DNA of 64,000 bases from Clostridia bacterium. GTDB lineage: Bacteria; Bacillota; Clostridia; Christensenellales; Aristaeellaceae. A program made the position numbers and the translations under genes. Numbering within the stretch: position 1 is the stretch's first letter; every line of letters begins with the position of its first letter. The notes below the pieces were generated by a model. That model ran no database searches and had not been told where the DNA came from. It saw nothing but the letters and a program-made list of their open reading frames with translations. The stretch lies in contig JAFXVR010000020.1 in assembly GCA_017534885.1 (NCBI GenBank), forward strand, positions 100,018 through 164,017, in the 5' to 3' direction. Positions 8,768 through 23,048 of this stretch are shown piece by piece.

Positions 8768-9655
8768 GTGCTGAAATACGAGTCCGTCAGCGAGCTGGTT
8801 GAAGCCGCCGAGGCGCGCCGGATCGCCATCAGCCAGCTGGTGCTGGAGGATCAGGCCGCAGCCCTGGAAACCAGCCAGCTGGAAACCTTTGAGAGAATGG
8901 AAATCGACCTGCAGGTGATGGTGCGCTCCGTCGCCATGGGCGCGAAAAAAGACCAGCGCTCCATGTCCGGCCTGACCGGCGGCGAGAGCTGGCTGATGGC
9001 GGAATACATGCAGAAAACCGCCGGCGGCCTGAGCGGCTCCTTCCTGGGCGGCGCGATGGCCCGGGCCTTAGCCGTGGCCGGCTGCAACGCCTCCATGGGC
9101 CGGATCGTGGCCGCGCCGACGGCGGGAAGCTGCGGCATCCTGCCGGGCTGCCTGGTCGCCATGATGGAGGACAGGCACGTCCCGGAGAAGGATGTGGTGA
9201 TGGCCATGTTCACCGCCGGCGCCTTTGGCATGGTCATCGCCAACCGCGCCAGCATCGCCGGAGCCCAGGGAGGCTGCCAGGCCGAGTGCGGCAGCGCAGC
9301 CGCCATGGCCGCCGCCGCGCTGACAGAGCTGGGAGGCGGCACGCCGGCCCAGTGCGCGGACGCCTGCGCCATCGCCATCGCCAGCCAGATGGGCCTGGTC
9401 TGCGACCCGGTTGCCGGGCTGGTGGAAATCCCCTGCATCAAGCGGAATGTGTCCGGCGTGATGGTGGCCTTCTCCAGCGCGGACATGGCGCTGGCCGGCA
9501 TCCGTTCCAAAATCCCCGCGGACGAGTGCCTGGACGCCATGCGCGAGGTGGGCGACGCCCTCCCCGCCTCCCTGAAGGAGACCGCCGGCGGAGGCCTCGC
9601 CGCCACCCCCACCGGCCGCAGGCTGCGGGATCAGGTGTTTGGGGTGGAGGGGTGA
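8768..9655 (+). CDS. sdaAA: L-serine dehydratase, iron-sulfur alpha subunit
   Basis: 295 residues. Catalytic [4Fe-4S] subunit of clostridial-type serine dehydratase. Visible features are AAPTAGSCGILPGC (near residues 113-126), the cysteine in QAECGSA (near 172), and NVSGVMVAFSSADMALAG near the C-terminus. The start codon is GTG at 8768, supported by AGGAGGG 6 bases upstream. Being a split alpha/beta enzyme is the normal Gram-positive arrangement. Its product pyruvate feeds the pyruvate:ferredoxin oxidoreductase encoded 4 kb downstream. Confidence 0.95.
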   Translation: MLKYESVSELVEAAEARRIAISQLVLEDQAAALETSQLETFERMEIDLQVMVRSVAMGAKKDQRSMSGLTGGESWLMAEYMQKTAGGLSGSFLGGAMARALAVAGCNASMGRIVAAPTAGSCGILPGCLVAMMEDRHVPEKDVVMAMFTAGAFGMVIANRASIAGAQGGCQAECGSAAAMAAAALTELGGGTPAQCADACAIAIASQMGLVCDPVAGLVEIPCIKRNVSGVMVAFSSADMALAGIRSKIPADECLDAMREVGDALPASLKETAGGGLAATPTGRRLRDQVFGVEG

Positions 9656-9662
9656 GGAAGGG

Positions 9663-10367
9663 GTGAAGCTCTTGCGAAGAGCAATCCTGCCCATCGTAGT
9701 TTTGCTGATGCTGAGCCTGATTTGCGCGGGCCATGCCGAGCCTTGCAGCCCATATCAGGCGATCGGGACCGCATGGAATCTGTTTGAAAACGTCATCACC
9801 GCTTCCGGGCAGCGCGCTGATGAGGACGTGCCGGTGTACTCTTTTGAGGTCGGCGTGTACGAGATCAGCCATCCTCTGTTAGGCCGGGTCTGGGATGTGC
9901 AGATCTGGGAAGACGCCGTTTCGGATCGGAAGCATTTTGAAGCACTGATTGGCGTAAACAGCGGCGAAGTCCTGCTGGCAGACGGCACGGGAGACTACAG
10001 GGATTTGAACATCGACCAGAACTGGAAGCAATCTCTGCTCAGCGCCTATGAATCCCAATGGGGCGATTCCGGGCTCTGGGATTACACCCAGTGGCACACC
10101 TTTGGCGTGTCCGAAGGCTTCTCCGGGTACATTCTGCCCACTCAGGGAATCATCCCCTGTGAAGAAGCCGAACAGACCGCCTGTGAAGTCTTCAGGCAGG
10201 AAACCGGAATGGATTCAGACACAGCTGAAATCGGCAGTCAGCTTCAGGTGGATGTATTCGGCGCTGAGTGGACCATCCTGATCCATGCCGCCGACGAAAG
10301 CCAGTCATCTTCAGCCTTCTGCGTCTGCATCGACGCGTTGACCGGAAAGGTCAAATTGTTCTATTGA
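9663..10367 (+). CDS. Secreted protein of unknown function
   Basis: 234 residues starting from GTG at 9663 (GAGGAAGG just upstream), 7 bases after sdaAA. A clear signal peptide (MKLLRRAILPIVVLLMLSLI, cleavage likely after CAGHA) precedes an acidic, aromatic-rich domain. EVLLADGTGDYRDL and ALTGKVKLFY at the C-terminus resemble the short beta-strand ends of PepSY-like secreted domains, but I cannot assign a family. Its codon use is less GC-rich than its neighbours (many AT-ending codons), which could mean a different origin. Its TGA stop is also the first bases of repeat element A1. Confidence 0.7.
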   Translation: MKLLRRAILPIVVLLMLSLICAGHAEPCSPYQAIGTAWNLFENVITASGQRADEDVPVYSFEVGVYEISHPLLGRVWDVQIWEDAVSDRKHFEALIGVNSGEVLLADGTGDYRDLNIDQNWKQSLLSAYESQWGDSGLWDYTQWHTFGVSEGFSGYILPTQGIIPCEEAEQTACEVFRQETGMDSDTAEIGSQLQVDVFGAEWTILIHAADESQSSSAFCVCIDALTGKVKLFY

Positions 10368-10486
10368 TTCAGATGTCAAAAGAGCGCTTTTCTGAACCAA
10401 ACCACGACTGGATGTGGAATACAGTGGAAATGGCCACAACCAACCGTGGCTCTAAGGCTAAAAGCGCCCTTTTGTCACCCTTACCA
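10366..10486 (+). repeat. Repeat family A, copy 1 (degenerate)
   Basis: About 121 bp beginning GATTCAGATGTCAAAAG at the stop codon of the preceding gene and ending GTCACCCTTACCA. It is a diverged copy of the elements at 30846, 30972 and 44781. Outer arms (AAAAGAGCGCTTTT against AAAAGCGCCCTTTT) and inner arms (CCACGACTGGATGTGG against CCACAACCAACCGTGG) still pair in part, but with several mismatches. Confidence 0.8.
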
Positions 10487-10631
10487 AGATTGCGGATTTG
10501 AAACATGCAGTTGTCCTCCTTCTGCTGCAGATGCGGCGTTTATGTTTCATGCTGAACAGATGCGTGTTTGGGCAATCAACTGTGCAAAGTATAAAACACA
10601 ACCCCTTACTTCGTCAAGGTTCACACCTCTC

Positions 10632-10660
10632 TTGCCTTTTCCTCCCCCCGGTGCTATGAT
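10632..10660 (+). promoter_or_regulatory. Sigma-A promoter of the DUF5058/M20 operon
   Basis: TTGCCT (10632-10637) and TATGAT (10655-10660) are 17 bp apart, 40 bases before the ATG at 10701. The rest of the roughly 330-base gap holds repeat A1 and nothing else I recognise. Confidence 0.6.
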
Positions 10661-10700
10661 GGGTGCCGGTGCCCTGCGGCATCAGAATGGGGGAATCAGC

Positions 10701-11456
10701 ATGACAGTACTCGAGCGGCTGTCCAGCGGAACCATGTATGCAATCTGCGGCGTGATCGTCGCGTTTGTGGCGCTGGTCAGCCTTTTATTCATGGCGCGGG
10801 CCTGGCGGGCCGGCAAGGCCATCGGCATGGATCCGGCCAAGATGCGGCGTGCGGTCACAGCCAGCGCCACCTTCACCCTGCTGCCCAGCGTGGGCATCCT
10901 GCTGGGGGTCATCGCCCTGTCGGGGAGTCTGGGCATTCCCTGGCCCTGGCTGCGGCTCTCGGTCATCGGCGCCCTGCACTATGAGACCCAGGTGGCCTCC
11001 GCCGCGGCGGAACAGCTGGGGCTGGAGCTCTCCGGCAGCGCCATGACCGCCCAGGGCTTCTCCACCATCGCCCTGCTGATGAGCGTGTGCATTATGTGGG
11101 GCATGATCTTCATGACCATCTTCGGCAGGCGCTACCTGGCGCGGCTCTCCCGGGGCGGCGAGCGCAAGGCGGACAGCGCGGGCAAGCCGGGCTTCGGCGA
11201 CCTGGCGATGACGGCCATGTTCATCGGCATGGTCAGCGCCTACATCGGCAGCTATCTGGGCGCTTTCATCTCCGGCGAGGGTCTGCTGACCTTCCGGGGC
11301 AGCTGGACGCCCCTGCTGGTAGCGGCGGTCTCCGCCCTGGCCATGGCGGGCTTCACCGCCCTGTCTGAGCGCAGGGGGCTGAAGTGGCTGGACAGCTTCG
11401 CCATCGCGGGCAGCATGCTGCTGGGCATGATCGCCGCGGTGCTGGCGGGACAGTGA
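10701..11456 (+). CDS. DUF5058-like integral membrane protein
   Basis: 251 residues with about six to seven hydrophobic segments. The N-terminus (SSGTMYAICGVIVAFVAL), the ARAWRAGKAIGMDPAKMRRAV loop (residues about 31-51) and IPWPWLRLSVIGALHYE resemble what I know of the DUF5058 family, whose function is not established. The ATG at 10701 has only a weak ribosome site (GGGG). The next gene starts 15 bases later and also encodes a membrane protein, and a membrane-anchored M20 peptidase follows. I infer a two-component membrane carrier or channel for a small solute, perhaps a peptide or amino acid derivative cleaved by the peptidase. Confidence 0.75.
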   Translation: MTVLERLSSGTMYAICGVIVAFVALVSLLFMARAWRAGKAIGMDPAKMRRAVTASATFTLLPSVGILLGVIALSGSLGIPWPWLRLSVIGALHYETQVASAAAEQLGLELSGSAMTAQGFSTIALLMSVCIMWGMIFMTIFGRRYLARLSRGGERKADSAGKPGFGDLAMTAMFIGMVSAYIGSYLGAFISGEGLLTFRGSWTPLLVAAVSALAMAGFTALSERRGLKWLDSFAIAGSMLLGMIAAVLAGQ

Positions 11457-11471
11457 GGGGAGGCGGACGGC

Positions 11472-12146
11472 ATGAAAAAGACGCCTTATGAGGATTACCT
11501 GCGCAGCACTCACCGGCTGGGCCGGGCGGTGTCCATCCTGACCCTGGTGATGCTGGTCGGCGCGCCCTTTGTGATCGGCGGCTGGCTGGGCGCCATGCCC
11601 GATCTGGCGGCGGCCCTGCGGGGCTTTGTGTCGGTGGGTCTGGTGTGGACGGTGTCCAGCGTGGTGGAATTCCTGGTGTACACGCCCATGCTCGGCGCTG
11701 GCGGCAGCTACCTGGCCTTCATCACCGGCAACCTCATCAACATGAAGATTCCCTGCGCCATGAACGCCCGGGACATGGTGGACGCCAAGACCGGCACGGC
11801 GGAGAATGAGATCATCTCCACTCTGTCCATCGCCACCTCCTCCCTGGTCACCATCCTGGTGCTGGCCGTGGGCGTGGCCCTGCTGACGCCCCTGCGCCCC
11901 CTGCTGCAGAGCCCCGCCCTCCAGCCGGCCTTTGACTGCGTGGTGCCCGCTCTCTTCGGCGCGATGGCGTACAAATACTTCCGCAAGGATGTCCGGCTGG
12001 CGCTGATTCCGCTGGCGGTGATGACCCTGCTCTTCACCCTGGTGCCCTCCCTGACCTCCTCGACCTCCTTCATGATCATCCCCTCCGGCGCCATCGCCAT
12101 CGGCCTGGCCTGGCTGAAGTTCCGCCGCGGGCAGAAGGAGGGCTGA
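11472..12146 (+). CDS. Integral membrane partner protein of the DUF5058 module
   Basis: 224 residues, about five to six predicted membrane segments (for example AVSILTLVMLVGAPFVIGGW, FVSVGLVWTVSSVVEFLVY, LVTILVLAVGVALLTPL). The conserved-looking loop GGSYLAFITGNLINMKIPCA between segments could line a substrate path. Near-perfect spacing to its neighbours (15 bases after the DUF5058 gene, 2 bases before the peptidase gene) shows one operon. GGGGAGG precedes the ATG. I do not recognise a named family; it probably forms a complex with the preceding protein. Confidence 0.7.
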   Translation: MKKTPYEDYLRSTHRLGRAVSILTLVMLVGAPFVIGGWLGAMPDLAAALRGFVSVGLVWTVSSVVEFLVYTPMLGAGGSYLAFITGNLINMKIPCAMNARDMVDAKTGTAENEIISTLSIATSSLVTILVLAVGVALLTPLRPLLQSPALQPAFDCVVPALFGAMAYKYFRKDVRLALIPLAVMTLLFTLVPSLTSSTSFMIIPSGAIAIGLAWLKFRRGQKEG

Positions 12147-12148
12147 GC

Positions 12149-13582
12149 ATGGCTGTGCTGTGGATTCTGGCGGGGCTGCTCGGCGTCCTCCTCATCCTGC
12201 TGGCCGCGGCCCTCGTGCGCACCCTGCGGCTTCAGCCGAAGCGCTCGGAATATCAGCCGACTGATCCGGAGGCGGAAGCCCGTCCCCTGGCCGAAAAGCT
12301 GGCGCAGATGGTGCGGTATGAGACCGTCTCCGTGCCCGGGAAGGACCAACGGGAGAAGTTCCTCGGCTTTCACCGCCTGCTGGAGACGCTCTTTCCGCTG
12401 ACGCATCAGCATCTGGAGAAGACGGAGATCGACGGCAATCTGCTCTTTTGCTGGAAGGGTCTCTCCTCCGAGCGCCCGCTGGTGCTGATGAGCCATCAGG
12501 ACGTGGTGCCCGCGGAGGGCGAGTGGCTGCACGGCCCCTTTTCCGGCGACATCGCGGACGGCAAGGTCTGGGGCCGGGGCGCGTCGGACACCAAGTGCTC
12601 GGTCATGGCCTTCTTTGAGGCGGTGGAACAGCTGCTGAAGGAGGGCTTTGTCCCGCCCCAGGACGTGTACCTCTCCTCCTCCTGCACCGAGGAATGGGCC
12701 GGCGACGGCTGCCCCAAGCTGGTGGCGGAGATGAAGCGCCGCGGCGTGAAGCCCTTCCTGGTGGTGGACGAGGGCGGCGGCATTATCACCGAGCCCATCG
12801 GCGGCATCCCGGGCAATTTTGCCATGCTCGGCGTGTTTGAAAAGGGCAAGGCGGACGTGGTTTTCACCGCCCGCTCCAACGGCGGTCACGCCTCCACCCC
12901 GCGCAAGGGCTCGCCCCTGGCCCGTCTGGCGGACTTCGCCCACCGGGTGGAACACCGCGATCCCTTCAAACATCGTCTGCCAAAGGAGGTCGCCGCCATG
13001 TTTGAAGCGCTGGCCCCCTACGCCAGTTTCCCCCTGCGCTATGTCTTCGGCAACCTGTGGCTTTTCCGGCCCGTGCTGCTGCGCGTCCTGCCCCTGATCA
13101 GCGCCCAGGCCGGCGCCATGATCCGCACCACCATCGCCTTCACCATGGCCAAAGGGTCTGATGCCTTCAACGTGCTGCCCCAGGAGGCCAGCCTCGGCGC
13201 AAACCTGCGCTTCATCCCCCATCAGGGCATGGACGAGAGCCTTGCGCTGCTGAAAAAGCTGGCCGCCCGCTACAATCTGGACATGGAGGTGCGCCAGGCC
13301 ACCGATTACACCGCCCCCTGCGACATCACCGGCGAGGCCTTCCGCCTGGTGGCCGGCACCGTGGCCGAGGTCTTCCCCGGCTGCCCGGTCAGTCCCTACG
13401 TGATGACCGGCGCCACCGACAGCCGCTTCTACCAGGAAATCTGCCCCAGCGTGGTGCGCTTTGCCCCCGTGATCTACGGCCCCGAGCAGATGCGCGGCAT
13501 GCACGGTCTGAATGAAAACATCGGGTACAGCTGCCTGCCCGGGGCGGTGAGGTTCTACCAGGCGCTGATCCGGAAGATGTAA
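12149..13582 (+). CDS. Membrane-anchored M20-family metallopeptidase
   Basis: 477 residues. An N-terminal membrane anchor (residues 2-24) is followed by a complete M20 zinc peptidase. Metal-site motifs are LMSHQDVVP (near 115-123), GRGASDTKCSVMAFFEA, SSSCTEEWAGDG (catalytic Glu-Glu) and GATDSRFYQ, with a late HGLNENI histidine. This layout resembles carboxypeptidase S/aminoacylase-type M20 enzymes. The start lies 2 bases after the stop of the membrane protein gene, with AAGGAGG inside that gene's end. The anchor could place the enzyme at the membrane beside the DUF5058 module; which side of the membrane the catalytic domain faces is not clear from sequence. Confidence 0.9.
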   Translation: MAVLWILAGLLGVLLILLAAALVRTLRLQPKRSEYQPTDPEAEARPLAEKLAQMVRYETVSVPGKDQREKFLGFHRLLETLFPLTHQHLEKTEIDGNLLFCWKGLSSERPLVLMSHQDVVPAEGEWLHGPFSGDIADGKVWGRGASDTKCSVMAFFEAVEQLLKEGFVPPQDVYLSSSCTEEWAGDGCPKLVAEMKRRGVKPFLVVDEGGGIITEPIGGIPGNFAMLGVFEKGKADVVFTARSNGGHASTPRKGSPLARLADFAHRVEHRDPFKHRLPKEVAAMFEALAPYASFPLRYVFGNLWLFRPVLLRVLPLISAQAGAMIRTTIAFTMAKGSDAFNVLPQEASLGANLRFIPHQGMDESLALLKKLAARYNLDMEVRQATDYTAPCDITGEAFRLVAGTVAEVFPGCPVSPYVMTGATDSRFYQEICPSVVRFAPVIYGPEQMRGMHGLNENIGYSCLPGAVRFYQALIRKM

Positions 13583-13644
13583 CCCCGCCCGGCCGCCTGA
13601 TTCCTGCTGTGCATTTCTCTTCACTCTTTTTCCGGATTTTCCAT

Positions 13645-13673
13645 TTGACTTTCACCCTGTTACCCATTATAAT
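13645..13673 (+). promoter_or_regulatory. Sigma-A promoter of nifJ
   Basis: TTGACT (13645-13650) and TATAAT (13668-13673) are 17 bp apart. Transcription would start near 13680, leaving a leader of about 145 bases before the nifJ start codon. Confidence 0.85.
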
Positions 13674-13824
13674 GAATCTGTACACATGGCAGACCGTTGC
13701 AGACCTTTGTTGGCGTGCGCGCTCCTTTCCCCGCAGGGAGCCGCGGAACCGCAGGGGAACGGCGATGCCGTGATGTGGCACCCGCCGTTTTCATGCGGCA
13801 GTAATCGACCGGAGGAGGTTCCAC

Positions 13825-17367
<3,543 letters not shown>

Positions 17368-17380
17368 TGAACCAAAAGCC

Positions 17381-17457
17381 CCGGGGAGGAAGCGCCGAGC
17401 CTCCTCCCCCGGGATCAGGCAAGCGTCTTCCGTGCCCTCGGGTGCGGGAGGCGCTTT
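17381..17457 (+). terminator. nifJ terminator region (two hairpins)
   Basis: A first GC-rich hairpin pairs CCGGGGAGGA (17381-17390) with TCCTCCCCCGG and has no T-tract. A second pairs AAGCGTCTTCCG (17421-17432) with CGGGAGGCGCTT (17445-17456), 12 pairs including two G-U, followed by TTT. Confidence 0.65.
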
Positions 17458-17488
17458 CTGCATTATCCTCAGCGGCGAAAAAAAGTTC

Positions 17489-17517
17489 TTGACAAACCAT
17501 CCCGATCTGCATATAAT
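17489..17517 (+). promoter_or_regulatory. tRNA-Lys promoter
   Basis: Consensus TTGACA (17489-17494) and TATAAT (17512-17517), 17 bp apart, 28 bases before the tRNA. Confidence 0.9.
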
Positions 17518-17545
17518 AACATCGTTGCCCCGGTTCGGGCAATAT

Positions 17546-17621
17546 GCACCATTAGCTCAGTTGGTAGAGCACCTGACTCTTAATCAGGGTGTCTAGGGTT
17601 CGAGTCCCTAATGGTGTACCA
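17546..17621 (+). tRNA. tRNA-Lys (anticodon CTT)
   Basis: Full cloverleaf: acceptor GCACCAT pairs with ATGGTGT (first pair G-T), D-arm GCTCAGTTGGTAGAGC, anticodon stem CCTGA/TCAGG around loop CTCTTAA (anticodon CTT), T-arm TAGGG/CCCTA with loop TTCGAGT. The discriminator A and CCA end are encoded (17618-17621). It has its own consensus promoter and terminator and stands alone. Confidence 0.97.
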
Positions 17622-17629
17622 CCTGAAAG

Positions 17630-17663
17630 CCTTGCAGATCACGATCTGCAGGGTTTTCTTTTT
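17630..17663 (+). terminator. Intrinsic terminator of tRNA-Lys
   Basis: A 10-bp stem (CCTTGCAGAT with ATCTGCAGGG, one G-U) around loop CACG is followed by TTTTCTTTTT. Confidence 0.9.
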
Positions 17664-17708
17664 GCTTCCGCAAAGCCATGGAACCTGCATGCCGGCCCTT
17701 GTTTCCGC

Positions 17709-17736
17709 TTGACAAAACCCCCTGCGCGTGTATAAT
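17709..17736 (+). promoter_or_regulatory. Promoter of the ABC transporter operon
   Basis: TTGACA (17709-17714) and TATAAT (17731-17736) are 16 bp apart, with an extended TG before the -10 box. The binding-protein gene starts 39 bases after the -10. Confidence 0.85.
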
Positions 17737-17774
17737 GAAATCAGCAACAAAAACATCATAAGGAGGTATCCGTT

Positions 17775-18770
17775 GTGAAAAGATTCGTTGCGTTGGTGCT
17801 GACCGTGATCATGGTGCTGTCTGTGGCCTGCGTCGTCTCGGCGGAAGGTCCCAAGGGCAAGGTCATGCTGTATTCCTCCATGCAGGAAGCGCAGCTGCAG
17901 GCCATCGAGCAGGCGTTTGAGGCCAAGTATCCCGGTGTGGATATGGAGTACTACTACGCCGGCGGCGGCAAGCTGGTCACCAAGATGACCACCGAGGCCC
18001 AGGACGGCGGCCAGATCGCCAGCGACCTGGTGTGGCTCGGCGATCCCTCTGACTACGAGGTGTTCAAGGCCAACGGCTGGCTGCAGCCCTACGTCTCCCC
18101 CGAGACCGAGCACATTGCCAAGGAATACATGGATGCCGAGGGCTACTACACCGCCGGCCGTCTGGTGACCATGGGCATCGCCTGGTTCATCGGCGTGGAC
18201 GAAGAGGACGCGCCCAAGACCTGGAACGATCTGCTGGATCCCAAGTGGAAGAATCAGATCATCATGACCGACCCCGCCCAGGCTTCCACCACCAAGTACT
18301 GGATGGCCGCCATGATGCAGAGCGAGAAGTACGGCCCCGCATACTTCGAGAAGCTGCGGGACAACGGCGTGGAGCTGGAGAGCGGCACCACCGCGACCCA
18401 TAACCGCGTGGCGGACGCCTCCTATCAGGTGGGCATCTGCCTGGACTATGTGTCCGCCAACCTGATCGCCGAGGGCTCCCCCATGGCGTTCCACTACACC
18501 ACCGAGGACGTCATCACCATGACCAGCCCCATCGCCATCATCAAGGGCTGCGCCAACCTGGACAACGCTCAGCTGCTCATGGACTTCATCCTCTCCAAGG
18601 AAGGCCAGGAAGTGCTGGTGGCCAACAATCTGGTTTCCGTGCGTGACGACGTGGAGATGAAGGTGGATACCTCTGCCATCGCCGCCATCAACATGCCGGT
18701 GGACTACACCGAGCTGGGCGAAAACCTGCAGAACTATCTGAACGAATTCAACCGGATCTTCGGCAAGTAA
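17775..18770 (+). CDS. ABC transporter substrate-binding protein (FbpA/AEP-type family)
   Basis: 331 residues. The signal sequence ends near VSAEG; a cysteine at VAC could instead make it a lipoprotein, but the lipobox is not canonical. The mature part (KVMLYSSMQEAQL, YYYAGGGKLVTKM, DLVWLGDPSDYEVF) is a class-2 periplasmic-binding fold of the group that binds ferric iron, 2-aminoethylphosphonate or related anions. The start codon is GTG at 17775 behind AAGGAGGT. It heads an operon with two ATPases and a fused permease, and a hairpin with a T-tract after it should raise its level over the rest. The substrate cannot be decided from sequence. Confidence 0.9.
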   Translation: MKRFVALVLTVIMVLSVACVVSAEGPKGKVMLYSSMQEAQLQAIEQAFEAKYPGVDMEYYYAGGGKLVTKMTTEAQDGGQIASDLVWLGDPSDYEVFKANGWLQPYVSPETEHIAKEYMDAEGYYTAGRLVTMGIAWFIGVDEEDAPKTWNDLLDPKWKNQIIMTDPAQASTTKYWMAAMMQSEKYGPAYFEKLRDNGVELESGTTATHNRVADASYQVGICLDYVSANLIAEGSPMAFHYTTEDVITMTSPIAIIKGCANLDNAQLLMDFILSKEGQEVLVANNLVSVRDDVEMKVDTSAIAAINMPVDYTELGENLQNYLNEFNRIFGK

Positions 18771-18783
18771 GCCCTGATCCGCG

Positions 18784-18824
18784 ACGGGCATGCCTGTTTT
18801 CCGAAACGGACATGCCCGTTTTTT
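18784..18824 (+). terminator. Partial terminator between binding protein and ATPase genes
   Basis: A stem of about 15 pairs (ACGGGCATGCCTGTTT with AAACGGACATGCCCGT, one mismatch and one G-U) around loop TCCG is followed by TTTTTT. No new promoter is evident before the ATPase gene, so read-through is expected; this is the usual way to make the binding protein in excess. Confidence 0.8.
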
Positions 18825-18860
18825 CAGCAATCAAACAGTCAGCCGTAAGGAGAATGATCT

Positions 18861-19942
<1,082 letters not shown>

Positions 19943-19946
<4 letters not shown>

Positions 19947-21667
19947 AGAAGATAGGCGGTGTCAGCGCTGAACTGGCGGCGGTCGACGGACGCAAGCGTC
20001 TGAACATGGACAAGGTGATGACGGCGGTCTGCTTCGTACTGCTGATGATCATTGTGGTCATCCCCATTGTGATGATCATATACAACGCCTTCTTCTATGA
20101 AGGCAAGCTGGAAGTCGGCATGTTCGTGGAGCAGCTCACGGAGCCCAACAATCTGGGCGCCATGTGGAACACGCTCAAAATCGCCATTTTCACCACCATC
20201 TTAGGCACCATCATGGGCGTGTTCTACGCCTGGCTGCTGGGCCGCAGCGATATCCCGGCCAAGGGCCTGATGCGCGCGCTGTTCAACATCCCCTACATGT
20301 TCCCGCCCTTCCTGGGCGCCATGGCCTGGGATATGATGTTCAACGGCCGCAGCGGCTACATCAACAAGTGGCTGGTGAATCTCTTCGGCCTGAGCTCCAT
20401 GCCCATCAACATCAACTCCGTGGGCGGCATCGTGTTTGTAGAAGTCAGCTATTACTTCCCCTTCGTGTTCATGCAGGTGGTTTCCGCCCTGGAGCGCATG
20501 GACCCGACGCTGGAGGAATCCGCCCGCATCGCCGGGGCCAAGCAGCGCCAGGTGATCTGGAAAATCACCCTGCCCCTGGTCAAGCCGGCCATTTCCGCCG
20601 GCGCGCTGCTGATCCTCACCACCTCCCTGGCGCACTTCGGCGTCCCGGCTATCTTGGGCTACGCCAAGCGCATCTATACCCTGCCCACCCGCATCTATGA
20701 GGTCATCTACAATTCAGGCGGCTCCTTCGACGGCATCCGCCAGGGCGCGGCCATCTCCGTCATGCTGGTGGTCGTGGTGGCCCTGGCCCTGATCCTGCAG
20801 AACCGCATTCTCTCCTCCGGCAGTTACGATATCATCAAGGGCAAATCAATGCGCCCCACGCTCATCAAGCTGCGCGGCGCCAAGATTCCGCTCTTCCTGC
20901 TGGCGATCTTCACCCTGGTGATGATCGTGATCGTGCCCCTGGTGATGATCGTGCTGATCTCCTTCCTCAAAGCCTACGGTCTGCCGCTGGAATTCAAGAA
21001 TTTCACCTTCGCCCAGTATGAGAAGGTGTTCAGCGCCAACGGCACCATCGCCTCCATCCGCAACTCCCTGTTCGTGTCCATCACCGCGGGCATCATCTGT
21101 ATGTTCCTGGGCACGCTGGTGGCGTATGTGGTGCAGAAGATCAAGCCCAAGGGCAAGGGGGTGCTGGAGGTCATCTCCATGCTTCCCTACGCCATACCCG
21201 GCACGGTGCTGTCCATCGGCGTCATCCTGGCCTGGAGCGGACGCATCGCCGGCATCAACCTGTACAACACCATCTGGATCATCCTGGTGGCTTATCTGGC
21301 CCGGTATCTGTCCTTCAGCATGAAGACCTCCTCGGCCGCGCTGCTGCAGGTGCATTCCTCCCTGGAGGAGGCGGCCCGCGTGTGCGGCGCCAGCCATACC
21401 GAGGGTCTGGCGGACATCACCCTGCCCCTGATCCGGCCCGCCATGGTATCCGGCTTCTTCCTCATCTTCCTGCCGGCCATGCGCGAGGTCACCACGTCCA
21501 TCCTGCTGTACGGCCCCTACACGCGCACCTTGGGCGTGCAGATCTACTCCCTTCGCGATGCCGGCATGATTCCGCAGGCCGCCGCCCTGGCCACGGTCGC
21601 CATCGGCATCATCATTGTGCTGAACACCATCGTCACCAAGCTGACGAAGGATAAGAAGGGGGTTTGA
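19943..21667 (+). CDS. ABC transporter permease, two fused membrane domains
   Basis: 574 residues with about 12 membrane segments, built as two consecutive binding-protein-dependent permease domains. Each half carries an EAA coupling loop: LEESARIAGAKQRQVIWKIT near residue 190 and LEEAARVCGASHTEGLADIT near residue 475. Fused permeases of this sort are typical of ferric iron (FbpB/SfuB) and 2-aminoethylphosphonate systems. The ATG overlaps the stop of the first ATPase gene (ATGA) and the second ATPase gene begins 3 bases after this stop. Confidence 0.95.
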
Positions 21668-21670
21668 GCG

Positions 21671-22783
<1,113 letters not shown>

Positions 22784-22816
22784 CGCTTCCTGTCATCAGC
22801 CTGAACAGTCCATCCC

Positions 22817-22852
22817 CGCCTGCCAGCCTCCCCGTCCGCTGGCAGGCGTTTT
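22817..22852 (+). terminator. Intrinsic terminator of the ABC operon
   Basis: An 11-bp perfect stem (CGCCTGCCAGC with GCTGGCAGGCG) around a 10-base loop is followed by TTTT. Confidence 0.85.
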
Positions 22853-22903
22853 GAACGCCCGGACGCTGGGGGGGGGCTCCCCCTCTTTTTTCTCTCCGCA
22901 CTA

Positions 22904-22934
22904 TTGACTTAGAGTCAGCTTGAAGGGTTATCAT
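22904..22934 (+). promoter_or_regulatory. MerR-type promoter ahead of the alcohol dehydrogenase
   Basis: TTGACT (22904-22909) and TATCAT (22929-22934) are separated by 19 bp, too long for ordinary sigma-A use but typical of MerR-activated promoters. The spacer holds the imperfect dyad CTTAGAGT-CAG-CTTGAAG. TTGACTTAGAGT followed by an inverted half-site is the pattern of promoters bound by aldehyde-responsive MerR proteins such as AdhR. A reading with TTATCA as -10 gives an 18-bp spacer. Confidence 0.6.
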
Positions 22935-23048
22935 AGATCATACCCCTTATGCAGTCATACTCCCCCACCCCTGACCGACCCGCGGGAACGGAAAATGCAG
23001 CGGCTTCCGCTTCCGGACGCGCCGTCGCCGCACGGCACGAGGCTTGTG

